Positions 1 to 5,515 of a stretch of 6,732 bases of DNA are shown piece by piece. The DNA is taken from contig DGUQ01000107.1 of assembly GCA_002394725.1 (NCBI GenBank), positions 1-6,732 on the forward strand, read 5' to 3'. Every line of letters begins with the position of its first letter. Position 1 is the first letter of the stretch. This DNA is from Ruminococcaceae bacterium UBA4306. Its GTDB lineage: Bacteria; Bacillota; Clostridia; Oscillospirales; Acutalibacteraceae. The notes under the pieces were generated by a model, which was not told where the DNA came from, did no database searches, and saw only the letters and a list, made by a program, of their open reading frames with translations. The position numbers were made by a program, and so were the translations under genes.

Positions 1-190
1 CACAGCTGGGCAGCTATGTACGGATCGGATAAACGCTGAAAGCATCTAAGCGTGAAGCCGACTCCAAGATTAGATATCCCATCGCTTTATGCGAGTAAGA
101 CCCCTTGTAGACTACGAGGTTGATAGGCTGCGTGTGTACGCATGGTGACATGTTTAGCTTGGCAGTACTAATAGGTCGAGGGCTTGACCA
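1..190 (+). rRNA. rrl: 23S ribosomal RNA, 3' end (partial)
   Basis: This is the last ~190 bases of a large-subunit rRNA gene, covering the end of domain VI. The sequence matches the conserved terminal region I know from Firmicutes 23S rRNA: GAAAGCATCTAAGCGTGAAG near 38-57, CCCCTTGTAGACTACGAGGT at about 101-120, and ACTAATAGGTCGAGGGCTTG at about 167-186. The mature 3' end should fall at about 188-192, where GGCTTGACC would pair with the 5' end of the gene, which lies outside the window. The short reading frame on the opposite strand here is not a gene. The 5' part of the gene is cut off by the window edge. Confidence 0.97.
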
Positions 191-294
191 CATAATCTCT
201 TTGGTCAGTCCGCTTACTCTCCCTTTATCTCTCACTTTGTTCAGTTTTCAGGGTGTAATTTGTATTAAGCTATTATATTAGTTGCCATAAAATA
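191..294 (+). other. post-23S transcribed spacer without 5S
   Basis: AT- and pyrimidine-rich spacer between 23S and the operon terminator. It contains ACTTTGTTCAGTTTTCAGGG (234-253), which resembles a motif often seen flanking rRNA genes in Firmicutes and is probably part of the precursor processing or antitermination sequence. A 6-bp inverted repeat, TGACCA at 185-190 and TGGTCA at 202-207, spans the predicted 23S end. The conserved 5S core, such as the CCCATCCCGAAC region, is not seen anywhere up to the terminator, so the operon ends without a 5S gene here. Confidence 0.6.
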
Positions 295-330
295 ACGGCG
301 CAGTCGATCTGACTGCGCTGTTGTTTTTTT
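295..330 (+). terminator. intrinsic terminator of the rRNA operon
   Basis: An 11-bp stem (295-305 with 311-321, core GCGCAGTC/GACTGCGC, one G-U pair) with a 5-base loop is followed by TG and a run of seven T (324-330). This is a textbook rho-independent terminator on the plus strand, placed ~105 bases after the end of 23S. Confidence 0.9.
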
Positions 331-360
331 ATTGCTACTTAGTATTAATTCTCCTGTTCC

Positions 361-386
361 TTGCGGATGAAACAGGTTTTCCGCAA
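361..386. repeat. 7-bp inverted repeat, possible second hairpin
   Basis: TTGCGGA (361-367) and TCCGCAA (380-386) form a perfect 7-bp stem with a 12-base loop. It lies between the rRNA terminator and the minus-strand terminator. No T-run follows it on either strand, so it is not a convincing terminator alone. It may be a backup structure between convergent transcripts. Confidence 0.4.
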
Positions 387-418
387 ACAAAAACGCCCTC
401 CCATACGGAAAGGCGTTT
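387..418 (-). terminator. intrinsic terminator of the 11-mer repeat protein gene
   Basis: Read on the minus strand, AAACGCC (complement of 412-418) and GGCGTTT (complement of 391-397) form a 7-bp stem with a 14-base loop, followed by a TTTTTGTTT tract (388-396). It lies ~33 bases after the stop codon of the minus-strand gene at 451. The loop can add a short internal CC/GG pairing. Confidence 0.8.
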
Positions 419-450
419 GGTGGTTTGATTAGGTCAGGATAAAGAATCTT

Positions 451-1221
451 TTAGAAGCCTGCGTCCTCGGGAGATTCCTCGACAGCGGCTTCCTTGACTT
501 CCTCTACCTTGTCGGCGATTGCGTCTTTGGCGTCTTTAGCGGCGTCTGCGACAGCGTCCTTGGCGTCCTCGACTGCGTCGGCAGCGGCGTCCTTGATGTC
601 CTCCGCCTTATCGGCGACAGCCTCTTTTACTTCTTCCGCTTTCTCGGCTGCGGCGTCGGCAGTCTCTTCCACAGCATCCTCAGCCTGCTCCTTTTGAGCG
701 GTGATCAGCTCGTCGAGCTCCTCGTTCTTGTCGGGATCGAACCTGCCGTAAAAATCGGTCGCGGCGGTTTTCGCCTTCTCAGCGAAGTCGGCGGCAGATT
801 CCTTCGCCTTGTCGAACGCCTCGTTGCTCTTCGCCATGAACTCATTCGCGGCGGCGGAAGCCTTCTCGGAAACAGCCTTTGCGAGCTTCTCGGCGTTCTC
901 GGAGCGGATCTTGGTGTCGTTTTGGATGTTGAGCAGCTCCACATAGCGCAGAGAAGCCTTGCTGATGCGGTCACTCGCCGCGTCGATCACCGCGCAGATC
1001 GCCTCGTTCTCGGCGGTAGTGTTGTCGCGCATATTCTCATAGAAATAGCGGCCGAGCTCAATATACGCCTGGTCACGGGTCGCGGTATCAGCCTTGATCA
1101 CGCCCTTGATGTGGCTCAGCTGCATTCTCAGGCGGTTTTTCTCCGCGATAGACGTCGCGATCTCAGAGACGGTATCACTGATGAATTCCAGTCCTTCTTT
1201 AATGCTTTTAGTAAAATCCAT
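451..1221 (-). CDS. LEA-like 11-mer repeat, coiled-coil/helical protein (hypothetical)
   Basis: A 256-residue protein with no signal peptide or membrane segment, so probably cytoplasmic. I do not recognise a named family. Residues 1-110 look like an ordinary alpha-helical domain with most of the aromatic and hydrophobic residues. Residues ~110-170 are an Ala/Lys/Glu-rich amphipathic stretch. Residues 192-246 are five exact-length 11-residue tandem units (AEKAEEVKEAV, ADKAEDIKDAA, ADAVEDAKDAV, ADAAKDAKDAI, ADKVEEVKEAA), then an acidic tail. This periodicity resembles LEA group 3 and apolipoprotein-type amphipathic helices, which bind membranes or protect proteins under stress; that role is only an inference here. 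The start is well supported: GGAGGT (1229-1234) stands 7 bases before ATG, with a good promoter further upstream. Composition bias produces long false reading frames on the other strand. The gene is monocistronic and divergent from the CpXC gene. Confidence 0.9.
   Translation of the reverse strand: MDFTKSIKEGLEFISDTVSEIATSIAEKNRLRMQLSHIKGVIKADTATRDQAYIELGRYFYENMRDNTTAENEAICAVIDAASDRISKASLRYVELLNIQNDTKIRSENAEKLAKAVSEKASAAANEFMAKSNEAFDKAKESAADFAEKAKTAATDFYGRFDPDKNEELDELITAQKEQAEDAVEETADAAAEKAEEVKEAVADKAEDIKDAAADAVEDAKDAVADAAKDAKDAIADKVEEVKEAAVEESPEDAGF
484..648 (-). repeat. five tandem 33-bp (11-codon) repeats
   Basis: These encode residues 192-246 of the preceding protein. Each unit is exactly 33 bases and follows the pattern A-D/E-x-x-x-D/E-x-K-D/E-A-x. 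The units are conserved more at protein level than at DNA level, so the array is degenerate and not a recent expansion. Confidence 0.85.
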
Positions 1222-1257
1222 AATCGTTACCTCCGTTGTGGAATAATATTCAATTAT

Positions 1258-1286
1258 ATTATCGCATTATTTGTGCAGAAAATCAA
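1258..1286 (-). promoter_or_regulatory. sigma-A-type promoter of the 11-mer repeat protein gene
   Basis: On the minus strand, TTGATT (complement of 1281-1286) and GATAAT (complement of 1258-1263) are separated by 17 bases. The -10 lies 36 bases upstream of the start codon. Matches to consensus are 4/6 and 5/6. Confidence 0.7.
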
Positions 1287-1313
1287 TAAGTTTTTGTAAA
1301 TCGCAAGAAATAA

Positions 1314-1342
1314 TTTACATTTCTATGCGGATATGGTAAAAT
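1314..1342 (+). promoter_or_regulatory. sigma-A promoter with extended -10 for the CpXC gene
   Basis: TTTACA (1314-1319) and TAAAAT (1337-1342) are 17 bases apart, each 5/6 to consensus. TATGG directly before the -10 supplies the TRTGN extended element favoured by Gram-positive sigma-A. It lies 35 bases before the start codon and only 27 bases from the -35 of the divergent promoter. Confidence 0.8.
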
Positions 1343-1377
1343 AGGGGAGAACGGTTTACGGTTGAGGGAGTGATATT

Positions 1378-2052
1378 ATGTCAAATGTCATATCCAAAGA
1401 GGTGACCTGCCCCAAGTGCAATCATACACAGGGCGCTCACCTGTACATCAGCATCAACGCGAGCAACGACCCTCAGTTCAAGAAGGCGCTGCTGTCCGGC
1501 AAGATTCTGCAGTATCAATGTGACAGCTGCGGCTATAAGGCGCGCTATACCTATCCGCTGTTATATAACGATATGAAGCGGCGGTTCATGGTATACCTGA
1601 TCCCCCAGATCGACCGCTTTCAGCTCGAGGATCGGGCGCTCGAGGATGACTACCGCAACTTAAAGGGTATCCGCAAGCGCATTACCTCGGACTTCAACTC
1701 CATGAAGGAGAAGATCTTCATCTTCGAGTCGGGGCTGGACGATATGGCGGTGGAGCTGACCAAGTACGCGATCAGCGAGATGGTCGCCAAGAAGCTCGAC
1801 CTCGGTCGCGTCAGCGAGGGCTATCTGACGATGTATAACCGTGAAGCGAACACCATCGGTTTTACCTACTTTGTCGGTGAGGACGCCGAGCCCTTTGTGC
1901 AGAGCGCGCGGCTGGAGATCTATCGCAAGAGCCTGAGGATCGTGGAAGCGATCTGCGCGAACGATAAGAAGCTCAGCGGCTTCATCAAGATCGACCGCGA
2001 ATGGGCGGAGAATACGCTGTTCCGCTATAAGCGCGTCAAAAGCGGACGATAA
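1378..2052 (+). CDS. CpXC-domain zinc-finger protein
   Basis: A 224-residue soluble protein that starts with a treble-clef/zinc-ribbon-like module: CPKC at residues 11-14 and CDSC at 48-51, with a beta-rich segment between. The pair of Cys-x-x-Cys motifs and the spacing match the CpXC family (PF14353 as I recall it), whose members have this N-terminal Cys4 site and no established function. The remainder (about 60-224) is mixed alpha/beta and rich in charged residues, including a conserved-looking RMK/YR-rich middle; I see no catalytic motif. The start is supported by GAGGGAG (1364-1370) 7 bases before ATG and by the promoter upstream. The gene is monocistronic: divergent from the repeat protein on its left and convergent with the zinc-ribbon membrane protein on its right. 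The long opposite-strand frame at its 3' end is a shadow. Confidence 0.9.
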   Translation: MSNVISKEVTCPKCNHTQGAHLYISINASNDPQFKKALLSGKILQYQCDSCGYKARYTYPLLYNDMKRRFMVYLIPQIDRFQLEDRALEDDYRNLKGIRKRITSDFNSMKEKIFIFESGLDDMAVELTKYAISEMVAKKLDLGRVSEGYLTMYNREANTIGFTYFVGEDAEPFVQSARLEIYRKSLRIVEAICANDKKLSGFIKIDREWAENTLFRYKRVKSGR

Positions 2053-2064
2053 AACAGAATCAAT

Positions 2065-2104
2065 AAAAACGCCTCTGCGGTCATGGGATCGCAGAGGCTT
2101 TGTT
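2065..2104. terminator. bidirectional intrinsic terminator between convergent genes
   Basis: A perfect 9-bp stem, GCCTCTGCG (2071-2079) with CGCAGAGGC (2090-2098), and a 10-base loop. On the plus strand it is followed by TTTGTTG; on the minus strand it is followed by G and TTTTT (2065-2069), the stronger tail. It lies 18 bases after the CpXC stop and 19 bases after the stop of the minus-strand gene, so it can serve both. Confidence 0.9.
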
Positions 2105-2117
2105 GTATACAAAAATG

Positions 2118-3185
2118 TTACAGCTTTGTACCGCAGTTGGAGCAGAACGGAGCACCGGGCTCAGTCCTCGCGCCGCAGTTGGGGCAGTACATGGCCTGAG
2201 GTTGGGGCTGTTCGGCATAGGGCGGCTGCTCATTGGTGGGAGCGGCAGGATCCGCATAAGGAGGATTCTGCGGCTGAGGAGCAGTGTAGTTGGGCATATT
2301 GTAGGGAGCGCCGGGAGCCGCCTGATACGGAGCGGCGCCGTAGGGCACGGTGTTGATACCCTGCTTGATGCCCGTGATGTACTTGTTGTAGCCCAGCGCG
2401 ATGATCGCGAAAAAGATGTTAACCAGCATGGATATGATGGTTGAAACAAGCAGAATACCGCCTAAATCGGGAAGAACCATAAAGCCGGAGCCAATAGAAA
2501 AAATAGAGAATACCGCCATGATGATGTTGAACACACCGAAGGGCACAGCGCCCTTGCTCTCGAGCTCGGGGGTCGTGATACTGCGCTTGATGGAGCGGTA
2601 GAAGTTCTTGCGGCTGACTGCGTAGAAGATGGCAACAACTGCGTACACAATCAGGAAGATGCCGAGGAATACCATACCCACGATGACAACGGCGGAATAA
2701 TCGGAGTTGATACGATTGCCTGCGCTGACGCCGATAATAAAGATGCCGATGTAGACGAGAGCGAAGAGCACAACGCCGATGATGGTGAATACCAGCGAGA
2801 TCACCGACAGCACATACAGGATGCTGACGCCCGTGATCGGGGAGGAGGTCTCGGAAGCATTACGGCTCTTGACGAAGATGAAGATGAACGCGATCGCGGT
2901 GAGGACCGGGAAGATCGAGGAAATGATCGCCGAGAAGATCGCGGAGGACGCGGAGGACGCGGCGACTGCCTCTCTGTACTGATAGGGCAGATTAATGCCG
3001 CGGCTGGTCAGGTAGTCGAGCACACGATAAATGATCGTAGTAAAGGAAACGGTCGACGTCATAATGAAGGTAAGAACGACGGAGATCAGGCAGAAGATAC
3101 CGAGCGCCAGCACCTTACCGCTTTTGAAATAATTCTTGACGATAGCCAGATTACCGCCGTACGGATTGAACTGTTGATCGTACAT
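2118..3185 (-). CDS. multi-pass membrane protein with C-terminal zinc ribbon
   Basis: A 355-residue integral membrane protein of unknown function. Six or seven hydrophobic segments are visible at about residues 25-47, 83-105, 118-154 (long, one or two helices), 164-190, 215-237 and 242-264. A flexible Pro/Ala/Tyr/Gln-rich linker (about 280-331) then leads to a zinc ribbon, CPNC at 334-337 and CSNC at 348-351, of the 'zinc-ribbon domain' type found at the ends of many Firmicute membrane proteins. The ribbon is expected in the cytoplasm. A longer frame begins at TTG at 3203, but its first codons contain the ribosome binding site AAAAGGAG (3193-3200); ATG at 3185, 7 bases after GGAG, is the better start. 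It has its own promoter and uses the shared terminator at 2065-2104. Confidence 0.9.
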   Translation of the reverse strand: MYDQQFNPYGGNLAIVKNYFKSGKVLALGIFCLISVVLTFIMTSTVSFTTIIYRVLDYLTSRGINLPYQYREAVAASSASSAIFSAIISSIFPVLTAIAFIFIFVKSRNASETSSPITGVSILYVLSVISLVFTIIGVVLFALVYIGIFIIGVSAGNRINSDYSAVVIVGMVFLGIFLIVYAVVAIFYAVSRKNFYRSIKRSITTPELESKGAVPFGVFNIIMAVFSIFSIGSGFMVLPDLGGILLVSTIISMLVNIFFAIIALGYNKYITGIKQGINTVPYGAAPYQAAPGAPYNMPNYTAPQPQNPPYADPAAPTNEQPPYAEQPQPQAMYCPNCGARTEPGAPFCSNCGTKL

Positions 3186-3192
3186 ATGATAA

Positions 3193-3200
3193 CTCCTTTT
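3193..3200 (-). promoter_or_regulatory. ribosome binding site that fixes the start at 3185
   Basis: AAAAGGAG on the minus strand, 7 bases before ATG at 3185. It lies inside the TTG-initiated extension (3203), which therefore is unlikely to be translated. Confidence 0.85.
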
Positions 3201-3217
3201 CAATAAAAGATAACTCT

Positions 3218-3246
3218 ATTATAAGAGAGCGATAGGGAAAAATCAA
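3218..3246 (-). promoter_or_regulatory. strong sigma-A-type promoter of the zinc-ribbon membrane protein gene
   Basis: On the minus strand, TTGATT (complement of 3241-3246) and a perfect TATAAT (complement of 3218-3223) are 17 bases apart. The -10 ends 32 bases upstream of the start codon. Confidence 0.85.
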
Positions 3247-3294
3247 GCAAAATCCATGCGTTTGACCGGAATTCTCCGAATCAGAGAGATGGAA

Positions 3295-3825
3295 TCAGAA
3301 TACGACCTCGGCGTCCTTGAGCTGCAGGTATTTGCTCTTGCCCTCCGTATAGACGTTAAAGGTACCGGTCACGGTGATCTCGGTATTCGCCTTGGGATAG
3401 TCGTCCGGATAGCTGTGCTCACCTGCCCATACGAACTCGATGCCCGTGGAGCAGCAGGCGGTAGCGTCCTTGATCAAACAGGCAAAATAGCGATTGCCGT
3501 CGAGCTCGGTCACGTTGAACGGCCCCTTCATCCTGACGATCTTGCCCGTATATTCGTCAGAATGCTGCTGCATGTTGAGTACCTCGGAGTAAACCATCGT
3601 GGAGCTCATCTTGGTCAGATCGACGTCCACGCCCTCGGTCTTGGGCAGCTCGGTTTTCGATACGGCCATGGTACCGTCTTTGGCGGCGGCAGTCGGCTCG
3701 ACAGCGGTCTTGGACGAGCTGTCGGTGACGACTGAGGAGGCGGAGTCATCCTTTTTGTTGCCGGAGCACGCGGCAAGGGACAGGATCAATGCGACTGCCA
3801 TCAACAGGCAAATGATTTTTTTCAT
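3295..3825 (-). CDS. uncharacterised lipoprotein with CC motif, last gene of metal-uptake operon
   Basis: A 176-residue lipoprotein precursor. Residues 1-19 are a signal peptide (MKK, then a hydrophobic core) ending in the lipobox LAAC, with Cys20 the lipidated residue. Residues 21-60 are a Ser/Asp/Lys/Ala-rich spacer typical of surface-anchored proteins. Residues ~75-176 form a compact beta-rich domain, from YSEVLNMQQHSDEYTGKIV to LQLKDAEVVF, that reads like a small OB-fold. It carries ACLIKD, then ACCSTGIEF (Cys124-Cys125) and a Tyr/Asp-rich turn. The CC motif and its context resemble the C-terminal domain of TIGR03943/DUF1980 (YcgQ-type) proteins, but I offer that only as a weak analogy. 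The start has GGAGGT (3831-3836) 5 bases upstream. It begins 26 bases after the permease stop, so it probably belongs to the same transcript. A role in metal capture or sensing is inferred from context only. Confidence 0.9.
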   Translation of the reverse strand: MKKIICLLMAVALILSLAACSGNKKDDSASSVVTDSSSKTAVEPTAAAKDGTMAVSKTELPKTEGVDVDLTKMSSTMVYSEVLNMQQHSDEYTGKIVRMKGPFNVTELDGNRYFACLIKDATACCSTGIEFVWAGEHSYPDDYPKANTEITVTGTFNVYTEGKSKYLQLKDAEVVF

Positions 3826-3851
3826 GGGATACCTCCGTTATAATAAGTTCG

Positions 3852-4703
3852 TCACGCGTTGCGCTTGGTCACAGCGCCGATGATGAAGAAGAGGAAGAAC
3901 ACCACGATATCAGCCGCGACAATGGTCGAGCCGACAGGCGTTCCTGCTAAGATCGAGGTAAACAGTCCGATCAGCGCGCAGACGACCGATACGATCGCGG
4001 CGCAGATCGTCACACTCTTGAAGCTCTTGAAGACGCGCATTGCCGACAGCGCGGGGAAGATCACCAGCGCCGAGATCAACAGGGAGCCGACCAACTGCAT
4101 CGAGATGACGATGATCACCGCGATCACGATTGCGATCAAGAGGTTATACAGTCCTGCTCTCTGCCCTGTCGCACGCGCGAAATTCTCGTCAAAGGTGACG
4201 GAGAAGATGCGGTTATAGAACAGCACGAAGAACACCACGACGATGACGGACAGGATGATGCACATCCATACGTCAAAGGTGCTCAGCGTGAGGATCGAAG
4301 TCGAGCCGAAGAGGGTGGAGCACACATCGCCCGAGAGGTTCGACGAGCCTGTGTTGAAGATGTTCATCAGCAGATAGCCGATCGCCAGCGCGCCGACCGA
4401 GATCATCGCGACAGCCGCGTCGCCCTTGATCTTGGCGTTCTTGCCCATGCGCAGGAGCAGCACGGCACAGACCACGGTGATGGTCAGCACCAGCGGCATG
4501 TTGTTGGTCAGCCCCAGCACGGCGGCGATCGCCATCGCGCCGAACGCGACGTGCGACAGTCCGTCGCCGATGAAGGAATAGCGCTTTAAAACCAGCGTCA
4601 CGCCGAGCAGGGAGGAGCACAGCGCGATCAGCACGCCGACGATCAGCGCGTTGATCACAAAGGGCTTGCTCAGATAGAAGCTGAGGGTCGTTAACAGATC
4701 CAT
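3852..4703 (-). CDS. znuB: ZnuB-like metal ABC transporter permease (ABC-3 family)
   Basis: A 283-residue inner-membrane permease that would carry a divalent metal, probably Zn2+, through the cytoplasmic membrane with the ATPase and the binding lipoprotein. It has 7-8 hydrophobic helices (about 14-38, 50-84, 98-115, 145-163, 186-210, 233-253 and 259-279). Family-typical stretches are visible: GDGLSHVAFGA (46-56) near the N-terminus and GSLLISALVIFPA (206-218) in the long helix before the presumed ATPase-contact loop. The length is normal for ABC-3 permeases. Its ATG shares one base with the stop codon of the upstream ATPase gene (TAATG), and its ribosome binding site (AAAGGGGG) lies inside that gene, which points to translational coupling. 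Substrate choice between Zn and Mn cannot be read from the permease. Confidence 0.95.
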   Translation of the reverse strand: MDLLTTLSFYLSKPFVINALIVGVLIALCSSLLGVTLVLKRYSFIGDGLSHVAFGAMAIAAVLGLTNNMPLVLTITVVCAVLLLRMGKNAKIKGDAAVAMISVGALAIGYLLMNIFNTGSSNLSGDVCSTLFGSTSILTLSTFDVWMCIILSVIVVVFFVLFYNRIFSVTFDENFARATGQRAGLYNLLIAIVIAVIIVISMQLVGSLLISALVIFPALSAMRVFKSFKSVTICAAIVSVVCALIGLFTSILAGTPVGSTIVAADIVVFFLFFIIGAVTKRNA

Positions 4704-5395
4704 TACGCGTCCCCCTTTCTGCTTTCTCGCAGGCTCAGATATTCCTCGCGCGTACCGAAGAAGATTTCGTTGCCGATATGCAGGATATGAGAGGCGTATT
4801 GCAGCGCCTTGTCGATATCGTGAGAGATCATGATGATCGTGACCCCGTCGTTTTTGTTCAGGCTCTCGATCAGCTCGTACATCTCGAGCGTCACCTTGGG
4901 GTCGAGTCCGGCGACAGGCTCGTCGAGCAGGAGGAGCTTTTCAGTGGCGCACAGGGCGCGCGCGAGCAGGACGCGCTGCTGCTGTCCGCCCGATAGCTCG
5001 CGGTAACAGCGGCGCGAGAGATCGACGATGTTCATGCGCTCCATTGAGCGCAGCGCCAGCGCTTTATCCGCCTTGTTGTAAAAGGGGCGAAAGCCATCGT
5101 GACCGAGACATCCGGACAGGACGATCTCCTGAACGGACGCGGGGAAATCGCGCTGTACATCGGTCTGCTGCGGCAGATAGCCGATCTTGCGCGAGGTGAC
5201 CTCGTCGCCGAAGGTGATCGAGCCGCCGAGGGGCTTTTGCAGCCCGAGCAGGGTCTTCATCAGGGTGGTTTTACCCGATCCGTTCTCGCCGACGATGCAC
5301 AGGTATTCACCCGCGTTGACTTCAAAGCTGAGATCGGAGAGGATCTGTTGTGAGCCGTAACCGAGACGGAGGTCGGTACATTTGATCTGTGGCAT
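4703..5395 (-). CDS. znuC: ZnuC-like metal ABC transporter ATP-binding protein
   Basis: A 230-residue cytoplasmic ATPase that powers the permease encoded next. All nucleotide-binding motifs are intact: Walker A GENGSGKTT (36-44), Q-loop LPQQ (74-77), signature LSGGQQQR (134-141), Walker B LLLLDEP (154-160), D-loop GLDP (163-166) and switch His192 in ISHD. The overall pattern is that of metal-chelate/zinc ATPases of the ZnuC/AdcC type. The frame is open for another 38 codons upstream to 5509, but that stretch only translates the palindromic repeat element. The ATG at 5395 has AAAGGAA (5402-5408) 7 bases before it and gives the usual family length. Its stop overlaps the permease start by one base. 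Confidence 0.95.
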   Translation of the reverse strand: MPQIKCTDLRLGYGSQQILSDLSFEVNAGEYLCIVGENGSGKTTLMKTLLGLQKPLGGSITFGDEVTSRKIGYLPQQTDVQRDFPASVQEIVLSGCLGHDGFRPFYNKADKALALRSMERMNIVDLSRRCYRELSGGQQQRVLLARALCATEKLLLLDEPVAGLDPKVTLEMYELIESLNKNDGVTIIMISHDIDKALQYASHILHIGNEIFFGTREEYLSLRESRKGDA

Positions 5396-5401
5396 AGTGT
5401 G

Positions 5402-5408
5402 TTCCTTT
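5402..5408 (-). promoter_or_regulatory. ribosome binding site that fixes the znuC start
   Basis: AAAGGAA on the minus strand, 7 bases upstream of ATG at 5395. It lies just outside the repeat element, so translation of znuC need not begin inside the repeat. Confidence 0.75.
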
Positions 5409-5410
5409 CG

Positions 5411-5515
5411 GATGTATTGGCTCCCTTTTCTAAGGGAGCTGTCGCGAAGCGACTGAGGGTTGATCAGTTGAGATTGCCACAGCCCGAACGATGTGTTCGG
5501 GCTTCGCATGACAAT
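5411..5515. repeat. composite palindromic intergenic repeat between znuA and znuC
   Basis: Three hairpins fill this gap. The first has an 8-bp stem, GCTCCCTT/AAGGGAGC (5420-5427 with 5432-5439). The second is GTCGC-GAA-GCGAC (5441-5453). The third has a 9-bp stem, AGCCCGAAC/GTTCGGGCT (5481-5489 with 5495-5503), bracketed by ATTG (5473-5476) and CAAT (5512-5515). From memory, the left part (GGCTCCC...GGGAGCTGTCGC... GCGACTGAGGG) and the right part (GATTGCCAC...TTCGCATGACAAT) each resemble short repeats scattered between genes in gut Clostridia. No coding capacity or transposase is present and no T-run follows any stem, so it is not a standard terminator. The element abuts the znuA stop codon. 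Confidence 0.8.

Noticed and set aside
14..235. Minus-strand 73-residue frame at the left edge.
   Set aside because: It lies on the conserved 23S rRNA 3' end.
494..1299. Long plus-strand open frames (Ser/Ala/Thr-rich and Leu/Arg-rich) opposite the 11-mer repeat protein.
   Set aside because: They are mirror images of the low-complexity Ala/Lys/Asp codons on the minus strand, have no ribosome binding sites and run through the other gene's promoter. The minus-strand gene has a proper start, promoter and terminator.
3186..3203. TTG start adding six residues to the zinc-ribbon membrane protein.
   Set aside because: The extension contains the AAAAGGAG ribosome binding site for the ATG at 3185.
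3204..3294. Terminator after the last gene of the metal operon.
   Set aside because: Only a 4-bp palindrome (CGGA/TCCG) and a GAATCAGA direct repeat are seen, with no stem followed by a T-run, so no terminator is called.
5396..5509. N-terminal extension of ZnuC by 38 residues.
   Set aside because: It translates the hairpin repeat; the family length and the ribosome binding site support the start at 5395.
5411..5515. CRISPR array or insertion sequence between znuA and znuC.
   Set aside because: The hairpins are different from each other, there are no regularly spaced direct repeats, and there is no transposase.
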